In this document: piece by piece, positions 1 to 10,024 of the stretch | How the letters are laid out: each line of letters starts with the position of its first letter | How positions within the stretch are numbered: the first letter of the stretch is position 1 | Assembly: GCA_900315875.1 (NCBI GenBank) | Contig: ONAX01000003.1 | Coordinates: forward strand, 1 to 64,000 | Length of the DNA: 64,000 nt | Direction: 5' to 3' | DNA from: an uncultured Eubacteriales bacterium | GTDB taxonomy: Bacteria > Bacillota > Clostridia > Oscillospirales > Acutalibacteraceae | Made by a program: the position numbers and the translations under genes | The notes under the pieces: model-generated | What the model was told of the DNA's origin: nothing | What the model saw: the letters and a program-made list of their open reading frames with translations, nothing else | The model's database searches: none

Positions 1-1
1 T

Positions 2-907
2 ACAGTTCTTATCGCAAATACTTCTGATATGCCTGTTGCAGCCCGTGAAGCTTCTGTTTATACCGGTATCACTATAGCTGAGTACTACCGTGATATGGGC
101 TATTCCGTAGCTCTTATGGCTGACTCTACTTCACGCTGGGCAGAGGCTCTCCGTGAAATGTCAGGACGACTTGAAGAAATGCCTGGTGATGAAGGCTATC
201 CGGCTTACCTCGGAAGCCGTCTTGCTCAGTTCTATGAACGTGCCGGACGAGTTATATCAACAGGTACTTCCGGCAGAGAAGGCGCTCTTTCTGTTATCGG
301 TGCTGTATCGCCTCCTGGCGGTGATATCTCTGAGCCGGTATCTCAGGCTACACTTCGTATAGTAAAGGTGTTCTGGGGACTTGATTCAAACCTCGCCTAT
401 CAAAGACACTTCCCTGCTATCAACTGGCTTACAAGCTACAGCCTGTATACAGATCAGCTTGAAAAATGGTTCTCGGAGAACGCTTCTCCGGACTTCATGC
501 AGCTTCGCTCCAGACTTATGGCCATGCTGCAGGATGAGGCTGAGCTGCAGGAAATCGTAAACCTCGTAGGTATGGATGCGCTTTCCGCTCAGGACAGACT
601 GAAGCTCGAAACCGCCCGTGCTATCCGTGAGGACTATCTGCACCAGAATGCATTCGACGCAACCGACACATATACCTCGCTGAAAAAGCAGGTTCTTATG
701 ATGAGAGCTATTCTCATGTGCTTCGACAAATCAGTTGAAGCCCTGAAGGAAGGCGCAGACGTCGAGCTGTTGCTCAAAATTCAGGTTCGTGAGCGTATCG
801 GACGTTTCAAGTATGAAGCTGAGGATAATATCGATAAGGAATTCGAGGCTATCGGCGCGATCCTCGATAAGGAGATAAAGGACGTTCTTGAAAGGAGTGA
901 GGACTGA
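2..907 (+). CDS. ntpA: V-type ATP synthase subunit A, C-terminal part (5' end outside window)
   Basis: Catalytic nucleotide-binding subunit of the V1 head of a V/A-type ATPase, which couples ATP to H+ or Na+ movement across the membrane. The frame is open to the left edge, so only about 300 C-terminal residues are here. Visible family signatures are the stretch around [33 protein letters not shown] and the [14 protein letters not shown] segment; the P-loop lies upstream of the window. The stop codon overlaps the start of the B subunit by one base (TGATG), which indicates translational coupling. The ion cannot be told from this subunit. Confidence 0.97.
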   Translation, partial: TVLIANTSDMPVAAREASVYTGITIAEYYRDMGYSVALMADSTSRWAEALREMSGRLEEMPGDEGYPAYLGSRLAQFYERAGRVISTGTSGREGALSVIGAVSPPGGDISEPVSQATLRIVKVFWGLDSNLAYQRHFPAINWLTSYSLYTDQLEKWFSENASPDFMQLRSRLMAMLQDEAELQEIVNLVGMDALSAQDRLKLETARAIREDYLHQNAFDATDTYTSLKKQVLMMRAILMCFDKSVEALKEGADVELLLKIQVRERIGRFKYEAEDNIDKEFEAIGAILDKEIKDVLERSED

Positions 908-2277
908 TGGCTAAGGAATACCGTACAATACGAGAGGTCGCAGGTCCTCTTATGATGGTAACAAACGTAGAGGGCGTTACCTATAACGAGCTTGGCGAGA
1001 TTGAGCTGCCAAACGGCGAGCTCCGCCGCTGCCAGGTTCTCGAAGTAGACGGCACCAATGCTCTTGTACAGCTCTTTGATTCTGCCGCAGGTATCAACCT
1101 TGCACAGTCAAAGGTTCGCTTCCTCGGAAAGTCAATGGAACTTCCCGTGTCGGGCGATATGCTCTCCCGTGTATTCGACGGTCTGGGCAATCCTATCGAC
1201 GGCGGTCCGGCTATTATCCCGGATAAGCGCCTCGACATCAACGGAACACCTATGAACCCTGCAGCGCGTGACTACCCCCAGGAGTTCATCCAGACAGGCA
1301 TTTCCGCAATTGATGGTCTTAACACACTCGTAAGAGGTCAGAAACTGCCGATATTCTCCGCTTCAGGTCTGCCGCACGCGCAGCTTGCAGCACAGATTGC
1401 AAGACAGGCAGCAGTCCGCGGCAAAAACGAGCAGTTCGCCGTTGTATTTGCCGCTATGGGTATCACATATGAGGAATCCGACTATTTCGTTCAGTCCTTC
1501 CGCGAAACAGGCGCTATCGACAGAACGGTAATGTTCGTAAACCTTGCAAATGACCCTGCTATCGAGCGTATCGCTACTCCGAGAATGGCGCTTACCGCTG
1601 CGGAGTATCTTGCATTCGATATGGGCATGCACGTTCTTGTTATTATGACGGATATCACAAACTATGCCGACGCTCTGCGTGAGGTTTCTGCCGCACGTAA
1701 GGAAGTACCCGGCAGACGCGGATATCCCGGATATATGTATACTAACCTTGCAACGCTCTATGAAAGAGCAGGCCGTCAGAAGGGCAGAGACGGTTCTATT
1801 ACTCTTATCCCGATTCTCACCATGCCCGAGGACGACAAGACCCATCCTATCCCTGACCTTACCGGATATATCACAGAGGGTCAGATAATCCTCAGCCGTG
1901 AGCTGTACAGAAAAGGCATTACACCGCCTATCGACGTTCTGCCGTCACTGTCACGTCTTAAGGATAAGGGTATCGGTCCGGGCCGTACCCGTGAGGATCA
2001 CGCTGCTACCATGAACCAGCTTTTCTCTGCATACGCAAGAGGAAAGGACGCAAGAGAGCTTATGATAGTGCTCGGCGAGGCAGCACTTACCGATATAGAT
2101 AAGAAGTATGCTCACTTTGCCGAGGAATTTGAAAAAGAGTATGTTTCACAGGGCTACAGCGCCAACAGAACGATAGAGGAAACCCTCGATATCGGCTGGA
2201 AGCTGCTGCACATTCTGCCGCGCTCGGAGCTCAAGCGTATCAAGGACGATATGCTTGATAAGTATTACGGCAAATAA
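907..2277 (+). CDS. ntpB: V-type ATP synthase subunit B
   Basis: Non-catalytic nucleotide-binding subunit that alternates with A in the V1 hexamer. The 456-aa length is normal for the family. The sequence follows the family from the N-terminal beta barrel ([12 protein letters not shown]) through [19 protein letters not shown], the degenerate P-loop region typical of B, to RREDH-like [16 protein letters not shown] and the C-terminal helices. The ATG overlaps the stop of the A subunit, and GGAGTGAGG just upstream serves as ribosome site. The D subunit follows after 14 bases, giving the usual A-B-D order of bacterial V-ATPase operons. Confidence 0.97.
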   Translation: MAKEYRTIREVAGPLMMVTNVEGVTYNELGEIELPNGELRRCQVLEVDGTNALVQLFDSAAGINLAQSKVRFLGKSMELPVSGDMLSRVFDGLGNPIDGGPAIIPDKRLDINGTPMNPAARDYPQEFIQTGISAIDGLNTLVRGQKLPIFSASGLPHAQLAAQIARQAAVRGKNEQFAVVFAAMGITYEESDYFVQSFRETGAIDRTVMFVNLANDPAIERIATPRMALTAAEYLAFDMGMHVLVIMTDITNYADALREVSAARKEVPGRRGYPGYMYTNLATLYERAGRQKGRDGSITLIPILTMPEDDKTHPIPDLTGYITEGQIILSRELYRKGITPPIDVLPSLSRLKDKGIGPGRTREDHAATMNQLFSAYARGKDARELMIVLGEAALTDIDKKYAHFAEEFEKEYVSQGYSANRTIEETLDIGWKLLHILPRSELKRIKDDMLDKYYGK

Positions 2278-2291
2278 GGGCAGGTGAGCCG

Positions 2292-2951
2292 ATGGATATT
2301 ATGAATGTCAACCCCACCAGAATGCAGATGACAAAGCTTAAGCGTCAGCTGCAGACTGCAAAAAGGGGACACAAAATGCTCAAGGACAAGCGAGACGAGC
2401 TTATGCGTCGGTTTATCGAGCTTGTTCAGGAAAATAAAAAGCTCAGGGAAAAGGTCGAGGCCGAGCTTGAGCTGTGTAATGCCCATTTTGTCAATGCAAG
2501 CGCGGTAATGAACAAAAAAGCGCTTGATTCAGCTATGATGAGCTCAAAGCAGCAGACAGGTCTGGATATCACAACGAAAAACATTATGAGTGTTGACGTT
2601 CCTGTCTTTTCCACAGTAACCGGCAGCCCGGATAAGGGTGATATCTACCCCTACGGTTTTGCCTTTACATCATTTGAGCTTGACGACGCGGTACAGTCTC
2701 TTGAAGAGCTTCTTCCGGATATGATAAAGCTTGCAGAAATGGAAAAAAGCTGCGAGCTTATGTCCGCCGAAATAGAGCGCACAAGAAGAAGGGTTAATTC
2801 CCTTGAGCATGTTATGATACCGAGATACGAAGCGACTATAAAATATATTGCTATGAAGCTCGAGGAAAACGACCGTTCCAGCCGTACAAGGCTTATGAAG
2901 GTCAAGGACATGCTGCTTGAAAAGGCTCACCATTACTCAGAAAGAGAGTAA
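2292..2951 (+). CDS. ntpD: V-type ATP synthase subunit D
   Basis: Central stalk (rotor shaft) subunit of V1. The 219-aa protein begins with the conserved NVNPTRMQMTKLKRQLQTAK motif and is almost entirely long, charged helix at both ends with a short central non-helical segment, as expected for a coiled-coil shaft. It is the last ATPase gene of the operon; the next gene, a cyclophilin, follows after 32 bases and may be co-transcribed. The ribosome site GGCAGGTGAG precedes the ATG. Confidence 0.96.
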   Translation: MDIMNVNPTRMQMTKLKRQLQTAKRGHKMLKDKRDELMRRFIELVQENKKLREKVEAELELCNAHFVNASAVMNKKALDSAMMSSKQQTGLDITTKNIMSVDVPVFSTVTGSPDKGDIYPYGFAFTSFELDDAVQSLEELLPDMIKLAEMEKSCELMSAEIERTRRRVNSLEHVMIPRYEATIKYIAMKLEENDRSSRTRLMKVKDMLLEKAHHYSERE

Positions 2952-2983
2952 TAATATAATGGAGAACAGGGAGGAAAACAATC

Positions 2984-3922
2984 GTGTCTAAAAAAAGCAC
3001 GAAATCCGGAAAGAAAAAGAACAATAAACCGTACAGTGAAAAAAAGGTAATTGAAGAACAGCGCCGTCAGGCAAAGGAAAAGGCTGAGAAAAAAGAAAAG
3101 GCAACAAGAATAATCATTCCTGTTGTTGCACTTTTAATAATTGCAGCACTTGTTGCCGTAATCATATTTTTCAGCACACGTGAGCAGAAGAATAATTCAG
3201 ACGAAAGCAGTCTGCAGTCAGAAACTGTATCTGAAACAACTGAATCTTCAAATACAGACGAATTCAGCACTACATCCGTTGAAACCGAGTTTTCACAGAC
3301 AAGCATGCAGCTGCCTGACCTTAAGACAAGTCATATTGCCGAAATTGACGTAAAAGACTACGGCAAAATAAAGCTTGAGCTTTATTCGGATGCCGCACCG
3401 ATAACCGTCGCAAACTTTGTAAAGCTTGCTAATGATGGTTTCTATAACGGGCTTACGTTCCACCGCATTATAAAAGACTTTATGATGCAGGGCGGTGATC
3501 CTCTCGGAAACGGCACAGGCGGCTCCGAGGAAACCATAAAGGGCGAATTTTCCTCAAACGGCTGGTCTAACCCGATTTCCCACGTAAGAGGCGTTATTTC
3601 GATGGCAAGAAACCGCGGCGATATGGACAGTGCATCCAGCCAGTTCTTCATCGTCCACAAGGATAGCACCGCCTCTCTTGACGGAAACTATGCCGCATTC
3701 GGCAGAGTAACAGAGGGCATGGAGGTTGTTGACAAGATCTGTGAGGATGCAAAGCCCACGGACAACAACGGTTCGATTGAAAAGGATGCTCAGCCGGTTA
3801 TTACAAGCATTACCGTAACCGAGGTAGAGCAAAGCTCAGAGGAGCCTGATGAGGTATTCTCCATACCGGAGGGCAAGGCTGAAGCAGAAACCTTTGATTC
3901 ACTCATTTCTGAACTTGAATAA
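2984..3922 (+). CDS. Membrane-anchored cyclophilin-type peptidyl-prolyl isomerase
   Basis: Predicted extracytoplasmic PPIase that speeds cis-trans isomerisation of proline bonds in exported proteins. The 312 aa hold a Lys-rich cytoplasmic N-terminus, one membrane segment at about residues 42-62 (IIIPVVALLIIAALVAVIIF), a Ser/Thr/Glu-rich linker to about 110, and a cyclophilin domain at about 115-270 with FHRIIKDFMMQGGDP and the SASSQFFIVH segment. The tail is acidic. GTG is chosen as start because GGGAGG sits 9-10 bases upstream; the ATG at 2959 is in another frame. A strong terminator follows directly. Confidence 0.93.
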   Translation: MSKKSTKSGKKKNNKPYSEKKVIEEQRRQAKEKAEKKEKATRIIIPVVALLIIAALVAVIIFFSTREQKNNSDESSLQSETVSETTESSNTDEFSTTSVETEFSQTSMQLPDLKTSHIAEIDVKDYGKIKLELYSDAAPITVANFVKLANDGFYNGLTFHRIIKDFMMQGGDPLGNGTGGSEETIKGEFSSNGWSNPISHVRGVISMARNRGDMDSASSQFFIVHKDSTASLDGNYAAFGRVTEGMEVVDKICEDAKPTDNNGSIEKDAQPVITSITVTEVEQSSEEPDEVFSIPEGKAEAETFDSLISELE

Positions 3923-3930
3923 AAAACTAA

Positions 3931-3965
3931 AACGTCGATGAATTTCGGTTCATCGACGTTTTTTC
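3931..3965. terminator. Bidirectional intrinsic terminator between convergent genes
   Basis: An 11-bp perfect stem, AACGTCGATGA paired with TCATCGACGTT, with an 8-base loop. It is followed by T's on the plus strand and preceded by an A-run (3921-3932), so it can also work on the minus strand for the L,D-transpeptidase gene. Confidence 0.9.
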
Positions 3966-4042
3966 TGTAGTAAATATTTTTTCTGCCCTTTTTCAGCAGT
4001 ATTCCAAAAACAGGGCTGTACGTGGGTACGGTATCATGCTGC

Positions 4043-5038
4043 TCAGGTAATGAAGATGTAGCAGCTGTTGTCACCGTCAAGCCATTCAATGATAGCGCGC
4101 ATCTGTGTTTCGGGCATAACTACGCAGCCCTCGGTGGGAGCGTCACCGACATGTACAAATATTCCGCCTGTAAGGCTCTTGTCTGCAGGCTTATAAGTGT
4201 TGAAATCAATAACAAGACCGCAGCTGTAGGAATCCGGTGAGGAGATCATATGCTCTGCACTCGACCAGTCCTTCTTGTCGGTACCCTCAACTCTCTGGTT
4301 ATAATATTCAGACTTAGGATCGGTTACCCAGTATGTATCCTCGGTTATCTTGAACATCGGGAAGGTGGTTTCGGGCTTATTGTCAATATAGAAGCCCTCG
4401 GTTATCGGATAAAAACCGAGAGGAGTCTGCTTCGAGCCGGGTTTGACGTTGAAATCCACGCCGTCCTGGCCGATAAAGCCCTTATCTGTCAGAGGCTTTC
4501 CTGTCCCGGCAATATCCCACCAGTAGCCTTTTGATGATTTCTGGTAGCAGTAAACATTCGCCGTGCTTGCCCCGGATTTATCAACAACTATCAGCTTGTC
4601 AAAGCCGAGAGTTTCGTAATCGTAACCGTAGCTTTTTACAAGCTTTGTAAGCTCCTCGGGCTGGTCTTTCAGATCAGACGGCTCTTCAAGCTGCAGTGAG
4701 AGCGCTTCCAGCGCGCTCTGCTTGCTTTCCTCAGGTTCTGATTCCTTGCTCTCTTCAGACGACTGCGACGACTGCTCGGGTTTTTCATCACTGCTTTCGG
4801 CAACACTCTGCACAGAGCTTTCCGATGTGCTTTCGGTTTTGCTTTCTGTTGGTGCGGCGGAAACCTTCTCGGACGATGCTTCGTTCTGCGAGGTCTTTCC
4901 CAATGTGGTAAAGTACTTCTGCGGAAGAATAGTACCTCCGCTACGGATATCGGCAGTCAGCACCGCTGCTGATGCTACGGATGCCACCAGTACAAGCGAG
5001 AGAAATATCTCGGTTATAACAAATGCCGGCTTTTTCAT
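4043..5038 (-). CDS. L,D-transpeptidase (YkuD) family exported protein
   Basis: Likely peptidoglycan cross-linking or modifying enzyme outside the membrane. An N-terminal membrane segment/uncleaved signal (about residues 5-27) is followed by a long Ser/Glu/Gln-rich linker (about 45-115) and a C-terminal YkuD-type catalytic domain. The active-site signature is HVGDAPTEGCVVMPE, with the His and the nucleophile Cys in GCV, close to the C-terminus. Start at 5038 is preferred (MKKPAFV...) because AGAGG lies about 8 bases upstream; an in-frame upstream ATG at 5080 lacks such a site. The gene stands alone, divergent from the FHA-SEDS gene. Confidence 0.88.
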   Translation of the reverse strand: MKKPAFVITEIFLSLVLVASVASAAVLTADIRSGGTILPQKYFTTLGKTSQNEASSEKVSAAPTESKTESTSESSVQSVAESSDEKPEQSSQSSEESKESEPEESKQSALEALSLQLEEPSDLKDQPEELTKLVKSYGYDYETLGFDKLIVVDKSGASTANVYCYQKSSKGYWWDIAGTGKPLTDKGFIGQDGVDFNVKPGSKQTPLGFYPITEGFYIDNKPETTFPMFKITEDTYWVTDPKSEYYNQRVEGTDKKDWSSAEHMISSPDSYSCGLVIDFNTYKPADKSLTGGIFVHVGDAPTEGCVVMPETQMRAIIEWLDGDNSCYIFIT

Positions 5039-5134
5039 TTCATTACCTCTTTTCAGTAAAATTATATATTTGTAATTCATTATTATCTGCCAGATTGAAT
5101 ATTACATGTCAAAGGGCGCAATCCCCTGATTAAT

Positions 5135-5162
5135 ATTATACTTAAATTTTTTGTTTTGTAAA
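5135..5162 (-). promoter_or_regulatory. Putative sigma-A promoter for the L,D-transpeptidase gene
   Basis: On the minus strand TTTACA and TATAAT are separated by 16 bases and lie about 100 bases before the chosen start. Confidence 0.5.
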
Positions 5163-5252
5163 TAGTTATTAGGGAAAATTATCCGGGTTTTATCGGTTCA
5201 TATGTCCATACAGAAAATAAACGGGCTGATAGCAGCTCTTAAAATATTTTTA

Positions 5253-5281
5253 TTGACATTCCGGCAAACAAATAATATTAT
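5253..5281 (+). promoter_or_regulatory. Putative sigma-A promoter for the FHA-SEDS/PBP operon
   Basis: TTGACA (5253-5258) and TATTAT (5276-5281) are separated by 17 bases, 33 bases upstream of the ATG. The AAAGGGTGAG ribosome site follows. Confidence 0.7.
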
Positions 5282-5313
5282 ATAGTCGGAATATTTTATG
5301 AAAGGGTGAGAAA

Positions 5314-7023
5314 ATGGAAGAAACCGTACAGGTACTGTCGTTTTTTCTACGGCTTGTTGAGCCGTTTATTGCAATAATAATAACGGTAATGTGTTTTATC
5401 TCGCTCAGGGGCAGCCGCCGGCGGGAGGAGCCGCTTATCGTTCTTGAGGATGAACAGGAGGAAATAGGCTATCCTGTTTTGTACTGGGAAAATTCAATCG
5501 GCAGAAGCCGCAACAGCGATATATGCATTCAGGATATGACTGTGTCAAGAGATCACGCAGTTCTGCTGCGCCGTAACGACGGCTGGTTCATAACAGATAC
5601 CGGCTCAAAATCAGGCGTTTATGTAAACGGGGAAAAGGTGGAGGAACGGCAGCAGGTCGCAATCGGCGACAGGATACGTATCGGCACCACATGCCTTGTG
5701 CTTCGCCGCGCATCCGAAGCCGGAGCAAATGTTTCCCGAAGGAATATCCGCAAATCCATTCCTTCTCCGCTTATTCTTGCAATAATAACACTGTATGTTT
5801 CTGTATTCGCAATGCAGACGCTGTTCAATACCGGTGCGATGGAAGCAGCAATATGTGCCGGTGCCTTTATCGCAGAAATATGGGTATTCTTTGCTGTTTC
5901 GGCAATTGCCTTCAAGCGTCCGAATATCGAGCTTGAAGCTCTTGCTATGCTTCTTACGGGCACGGGAATAATGGTTTCGACCGCACACAACCCCCGTCAG
6001 GCTTTTGTCCAGCTTGCGGCATCGGCAGTTGGTGTGGGTCTGTACTTTTTCATACTCTGGTTTATCGAAATACCGGATCGTGTATCGAAATGGTACATAA
6101 TAATTTCCGTTCTGTCCCTGGTGCTTCTTGCATCGACGCTAGTCATAGGTACGTCGATAAACGGAGCTAAAAACTGGATCGTTCTGGGTCCGGTTTCGAT
6201 ACAGCCCTCCGAATTTGCCAAAATAGCATATATTTTCGTCGGTGCGTCTACTCTCGACGTCCTGCAGACAAAGAAAAGCTTTACGATGTTTATTGCGGTT
6301 TCCGCGCTGACCATCGGCATCCTGGTGCTGATGAGCGATTTCGGTTCCGCTGTAATATTCTTTGTCACCTTCCTGATAATATCCTTTATGCGCTCCGGCG
6401 ACATAAAGACCGTAATACTCGCCGTAACTGCGGCTCTTCTCGGAGTTGTGATCATGCTGACGGTAAAGCCATACATTGCACAGCGTTTCGAAGCATGGGG
6501 ACATGTCTGGGAATATGCCGACAGCTCCGGCTATCAGCAGGTAAATTCGCTCATCTATTCCGCAAGCGGCGGCATGTTTGGTGTAGGAACGGGACTTGGC
6601 TGGCTGCAGTACCTTTTCGCGTCCGAAAACGACCTTGTTTTCTGCCTTATCTGCGAAGAGGACGGCTGCATACTGGCGCTTCTGACTGCCGCAATAATCG
6701 GCGGATTCATGCTGTATGCAAGAGGCGTCGCAACACGCGCCAGATCGACCTTTTATTCTATTTCCGCATGCTCTGCGGCAGGACTGCTGGTGTTCCAGGC
6801 GGCGCTCAACATTTTCGGCGTAACAGATATTCTGCCGCTGACGGGCGTTACTCTGCCGTTTGTCAGCTACGGCGGCTCATCACTTGCCGCATGCTGGGGA
6901 CTGCTTGCCTTCATTAAGGCTGCAGACGAACGCACATATTCACGTCACCGCCCGAAAAAGACAGTATCCTCTGAAAAGCCCAGGAGGAGCACCGCTCAGG
7001 ATGAAGGCTTTGTGGAGATCTGA
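5314..7023 (+). CDS. FHA domain fused to FtsW/RodA/SpoVE (SEDS) glycosyltransferase
   Basis: SEDS proteins polymerise peptidoglycan glycan strands and work with a class B PBP, which is the next gene. The 569-aa protein has one N-terminal membrane segment (about 8-31) and an FHA domain at about 40-132 with the signatures IGRS (62-65), SRDH (78-81) and the GSKSGVYVNG strand. The SEDS core spans about 155-545, with ten or so hydrophobic segments, NGAKNWIVLGPVSIQPSEFAK and ENDLVFCLICEEDG. FHA domains bind phosphothreonine, so activity may be gated by a Ser/Thr kinase; that is inference. The FHA part would be cytoplasmic between the first two membrane segments. Confidence 0.93.
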   Translation: MEETVQVLSFFLRLVEPFIAIIITVMCFISLRGSRRREEPLIVLEDEQEEIGYPVLYWENSIGRSRNSDICIQDMTVSRDHAVLLRRNDGWFITDTGSKSGVYVNGEKVEERQQVAIGDRIRIGTTCLVLRRASEAGANVSRRNIRKSIPSPLILAIITLYVSVFAMQTLFNTGAMEAAICAGAFIAEIWVFFAVSAIAFKRPNIELEALAMLLTGTGIMVSTAHNPRQAFVQLAASAVGVGLYFFILWFIEIPDRVSKWYIIISVLSLVLLASTLVIGTSINGAKNWIVLGPVSIQPSEFAKIAYIFVGASTLDVLQTKKSFTMFIAVSALTIGILVLMSDFGSAVIFFVTFLIISFMRSGDIKTVILAVTAALLGVVIMLTVKPYIAQRFEAWGHVWEYADSSGYQQVNSLIYSASGGMFGVGTGLGWLQYLFASENDLVFCLICEEDGCILALLTAAIIGGFMLYARGVATRARSTFYSISACSAAGLLVFQAALNIFGVTDILPLTGVTLPFVSYGGSSLAACWGLLAFIKAADERTYSRHRPKKTVSSEKPRRSTAQDEGFVEI

Positions 7024-7071
7024 CGATATCATTAAGTGCAGCCGCATACAGCTGCAAACAGAGGTGATTGT

Positions 7072-8463
7072 ATGAGAAAAACAAGATCGAGATCATTTCC
7101 GGTGCTTCTTATGACTCTTGCATTCTTCGCTGGACTGATTTATTTTATAGTAAATCTCTATGTTCATTCGTCAAGCTGGTCGTCGATGCCGCAAAACGGA
7201 CATCTTTCAGACGGCACGGGGCTTGAGCATGCCGGAACCATAACCGACCGCAACGGTGTTGTTCTCGCACACAGCGTGGACGGACAAAGGCTGTACAACG
7301 ACGACGAGCAGATACGCCGTGCCTGCCTGCATGTTGTGGGCGACGACAGCGTCAATATCGGAACCGCAATTCAGACAGTATACCGTTCAGAGATTTCCGG
7401 ATATAATTTTGTATTCGGTCTCGGAGCCCCCAAGGACTTCCAGAACGGTGCCGGAATGACGCTTACGATAGATTCCGCAGTCCAGAAGGCTGCATATCAG
7501 GCTCTGGGTTCAAACCGCGGCGCAGTAGTCGTTTATAATTACAAAACAGGGGAGATCATCTGCCTTGTCAGCACGCCTACATACGACCCGCAGTACAAGC
7601 CCGAGGATATAGAAACGAACGATGCATACGAGGGCGCTTATCTCAACCGGGCACTGTCGTCTACATACCCGCCGGGTTCGACCTTCAAGCTTATTACCGC
7701 TGCTGCCGCACTCGAAAGCATAGATGACGTTGAAAACCGCAAATATATGTGCACAGGCAGCGAGAACATCGGCGGAAAGGAAATCAGCTGCGTCGAAGCT
7801 TCTGGTGAAATCGACTTTGCCCAGGCACTTATGTATTCCTGCAACTGCTATTTTGCGCATCTTTCACTTGAGCTCGGCAAGGATAAAATGACTACAAAGG
7901 CTGAGCTTGAGGGCTTTAACAAGAATCTGATTATCGACGGCATAGAAACTGCTACAAGCAAATATGACGTTACCTGTGCAAACGAAAACGAGCTTGCATG
8001 GTCGGGCGTCGGTCAGTATAACGTAATGGAAACCCCGATCAATATGGCTGTTCGCAGTGCTGCCGTTGCAAACGGCGGTACACCGGTAATGCCGCGCATA
8101 GTACGCCATATAGACGGAATTGCTGACCCGATGCTCAATATCGGCTCGGCAAAGACAGGTCAGGCTATGATGTCACCGTCAGTTGCGCAGAAGCTTTCCG
8201 ACATGATGGAACGCACGGTAAACGAATACTACGGAAAATACTACGTGTCCGACAGACTGACCGTATGTGCAAAAACCGGCACCGCCGAGGTAGGAAACGG
8301 TAAACCGGCACATGCGTGGGTAACAGGATTTTCCAGGGACGAGGATTGTCCGCTTGCTTTTTCAGTCATAGTTGAAAACGGAAGCAGCGGTTACCAGGCA
8401 GCTATCCCGGTTGCATCCGCGGCAATCAATGCTGCTGCAGACGCACTCCGGTCCGCATCGTAA
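7072..8463 (+). CDS. Class B penicillin-binding protein (transpeptidase)
   Basis: D,D-transpeptidase partner of the upstream SEDS protein. One N-terminal membrane anchor (about 9-28) is followed by a short N-terminal domain and the transpeptidase domain with all three motifs: S203-T-F-K in PPGSTFKLI, S256-C-N, and K401-T-G in AKTGTAE. At 463 aa it is small for a class B enzyme and resembles the short PbpA type of spore formers and actinobacteria. ATG 7072 is chosen because AGAGGTGATTGT precedes it; the in-frame GTG at 7036 has no good site. It follows the SEDS gene by 48 bases and ends before a terminator. Confidence 0.93.
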   Translation: MRKTRSRSFPVLLMTLAFFAGLIYFIVNLYVHSSSWSSMPQNGHLSDGTGLEHAGTITDRNGVVLAHSVDGQRLYNDDEQIRRACLHVVGDDSVNIGTAIQTVYRSEISGYNFVFGLGAPKDFQNGAGMTLTIDSAVQKAAYQALGSNRGAVVVYNYKTGEIICLVSTPTYDPQYKPEDIETNDAYEGAYLNRALSSTYPPGSTFKLITAAAALESIDDVENRKYMCTGSENIGGKEISCVEASGEIDFAQALMYSCNCYFAHLSLELGKDKMTTKAELEGFNKNLIIDGIETATSKYDVTCANENELAWSGVGQYNVMETPINMAVRSAAVANGGTPVMPRIVRHIDGIADPMLNIGSAKTGQAMMSPSVAQKLSDMMERTVNEYYGKYYVSDRLTVCAKTGTAEVGNGKPAHAWVTGFSRDEDCPLAFSVIVENGSSGYQAAIPVASAAINAAADALRSAS

Positions 8464-8525
8464 CAAAGGATTTATCCCGGACAGCATAAAAATTTTTAAC
8501 CGAACCATAATCAACAGCTTTGTCA

Positions 8526-8557
8526 GACGGTACACCGGGTGGTGTGCCGTCTTTTTT
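8526..8557 (+). terminator. Intrinsic terminator after the PBP gene
   Basis: GACGGTACACC pairs with GGTGTGCCGTC (11 pairs, one G-U) around a GGGT loop and is followed by TTTTTT. Confidence 0.88.
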
Positions 8558-8655
8558 CGCGGCACAAGTAGAGCTTTTTTATTCCGATGGGCACAGCAAA
8601 CGGTTCTGATCCCCCCCATCAGTGCACTTTTGTATAATATTCGCATTATCTTTGC

Positions 8656-8684
8656 TTGTTAAATTGCGCATTTTATGATATACT
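8656..8684 (+). promoter_or_regulatory. Putative sigma-A promoter of the yfmF-yfmH-lgt operon
   Basis: TTGTTA (8656-8661) and TATACT (8679-8684) with a 17-base spacer, about 60 bases before the yfmF start. Confidence 0.55.
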
Positions 8685-8745
8685 ACTAATAATACGAATT
8701 ACTATAGTGCATCAATAACGCTGCACACGAAATGGAGATGTTTGG

Positions 8746-10008
8746 ATGTCTGAATTTACACGCAGAAATATCTGCGAGGGCGTAAATTTTGCAAGTATTA
8801 CTGATGATCGTTTCAAGCTCGGCCGACTCAGCGCAACACTTATCACTCCGCTTTCAAAAGAAAGCGCTGCTGCAAATGCGCTGCTTTCGTGCGTTCTGAC
8901 CCGTTCGTGTAAAAAATATCCGGATTTTACTGCGCTCAACCGCAAGCTCGACAGCCTGTACGGCGCGGCTCTTTACCCGTCTATACGCCAGCTTGGCGAC
9001 TGCCAGGCGCTGACGCTTACCGTCACCGGTCTTGACGACAGATATGCTCTCGACGACGAGGCTGTTTCCTCCCAGCTTGCAGAGCTGCTGTGCAGCATTA
9101 TTTTTGACCCGAATGTAACAAACGGTAAATTTTCCGATGAAGACGTGGAGCAGGAACGCCGCGAGCTTATCGAAAGCATCGACGCGGATTATAACGAAAA
9201 GCGCACCTACGCTATAAAGCGCTGCATAGAGGTTATGTGCAAGGATGAAATATACTCCGTAGGCCGTATCGGCAGCCGCGAGGATGTTCAGGGCGTTACA
9301 CATGCAGATATCTACAGCGCATGGAAAAATCTTCTTTCAAACGCAAGGATAGAACTTACAATGCTCGGCAATACTCCGCCGGAAAAAGCATTTGACAGCT
9401 TCTGCGGATATTTTGACGGTAAGCCGAGAAAATTCCGCTATACGCCGCCGACTCCCGTAACCCCCGGCGAAGTACGCAGAATAGCAGAAACCGACGACGT
9501 TGTACAGTCAAAGCTTGTAATGGGTCTGCGCTGCATGATACCGCAGACAAACGAGGACATTATAGCCTCCGCTCTGATGTCAGCCGTGCTCGGCGGCACA
9601 CCGACTTCAAAGCTTTTCATGAATGTCAGGGAAAAGCAGAGCCTTTGCTATTACTGCGTAAGCCGTGTGGACAGCTACAAGGGTCTTATGCTTATCGACA
9701 GCGGCGTTGAAACCGATAATATAGAAAAAACCGAAAAGGCCGTTATGGAGCAGATTGAGCTTCTGAAAAGCGGTTGTCTGACTGATGATGAATTCGACGC
9801 GGCAAAGCTCGCGCTTAAAAATGTATATATGTCGTCCCTCGACAGCCTTGCAGCGTTGCAGAGCTTCTATATCGGATCGGTACTGCAGAAAGAGATGATG
9901 ACCCCGGAGCAGGCAGCAAAGGCTGTTGATCTTGTAAGTAAGGACAGGATCATAGAGCTTGCAAATACCTTGCAGCCGGATACGGTCTTTTCTCTTGTGG
10001 GAAACTGA
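8746..10008 (+). CDS. yfmF: M16 peptidase-like protein YfmF (non-catalytic partner)
   Basis: Pitrilysin-fold protein of 420 aa. It lacks the HXXEH zinc motif at its N-terminal domain, so it is the inactive half of an M16B pair; the next gene supplies the zinc half. In Bacillus the YfmF/YfmH pair has been linked to 5-aminopentanol modification of elongation factor P, and the family name is used here by homology. Visible M16 features include the LSCVLTRSCKKYPDF region and GGTPTSKLFMNVREKQSLCYYC, the latter typical of the C-terminal domain. Translation is likely coupled with yfmH, 16 bases downstream. Confidence 0.85.
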   Translation: MSEFTRRNICEGVNFASITDDRFKLGRLSATLITPLSKESAAANALLSCVLTRSCKKYPDFTALNRKLDSLYGAALYPSIRQLGDCQALTLTVTGLDDRYALDDEAVSSQLAELLCSIIFDPNVTNGKFSDEDVEQERRELIESIDADYNEKRTYAIKRCIEVMCKDEIYSVGRIGSREDVQGVTHADIYSAWKNLLSNARIELTMLGNTPPEKAFDSFCGYFDGKPRKFRYTPPTPVTPGEVRRIAETDDVVQSKLVMGLRCMIPQTNEDIIASALMSAVLGGTPTSKLFMNVREKQSLCYYCVSRVDSYKGLMLIDSGVETDNIEKTEKAVMEQIELLKSGCLTDDEFDAAKLALKNVYMSSLDSLAALQSFYIGSVLQKEMMTPEQAAKAVDLVSKDRIIELANTLQPDTVFSLVGN

Positions 10009-10024
10009 TGAAGGAGGCAGAGTG

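Noticed and set aside
1363..1845. Long open frames opposite V-ATPase, ribosomal and ppdK genes (e.g. here and 48529-49773 minus)
   Set aside because: They are antisense shadows of strongly conserved genes with biased codons, lacking ribosome sites and recognisable domains.
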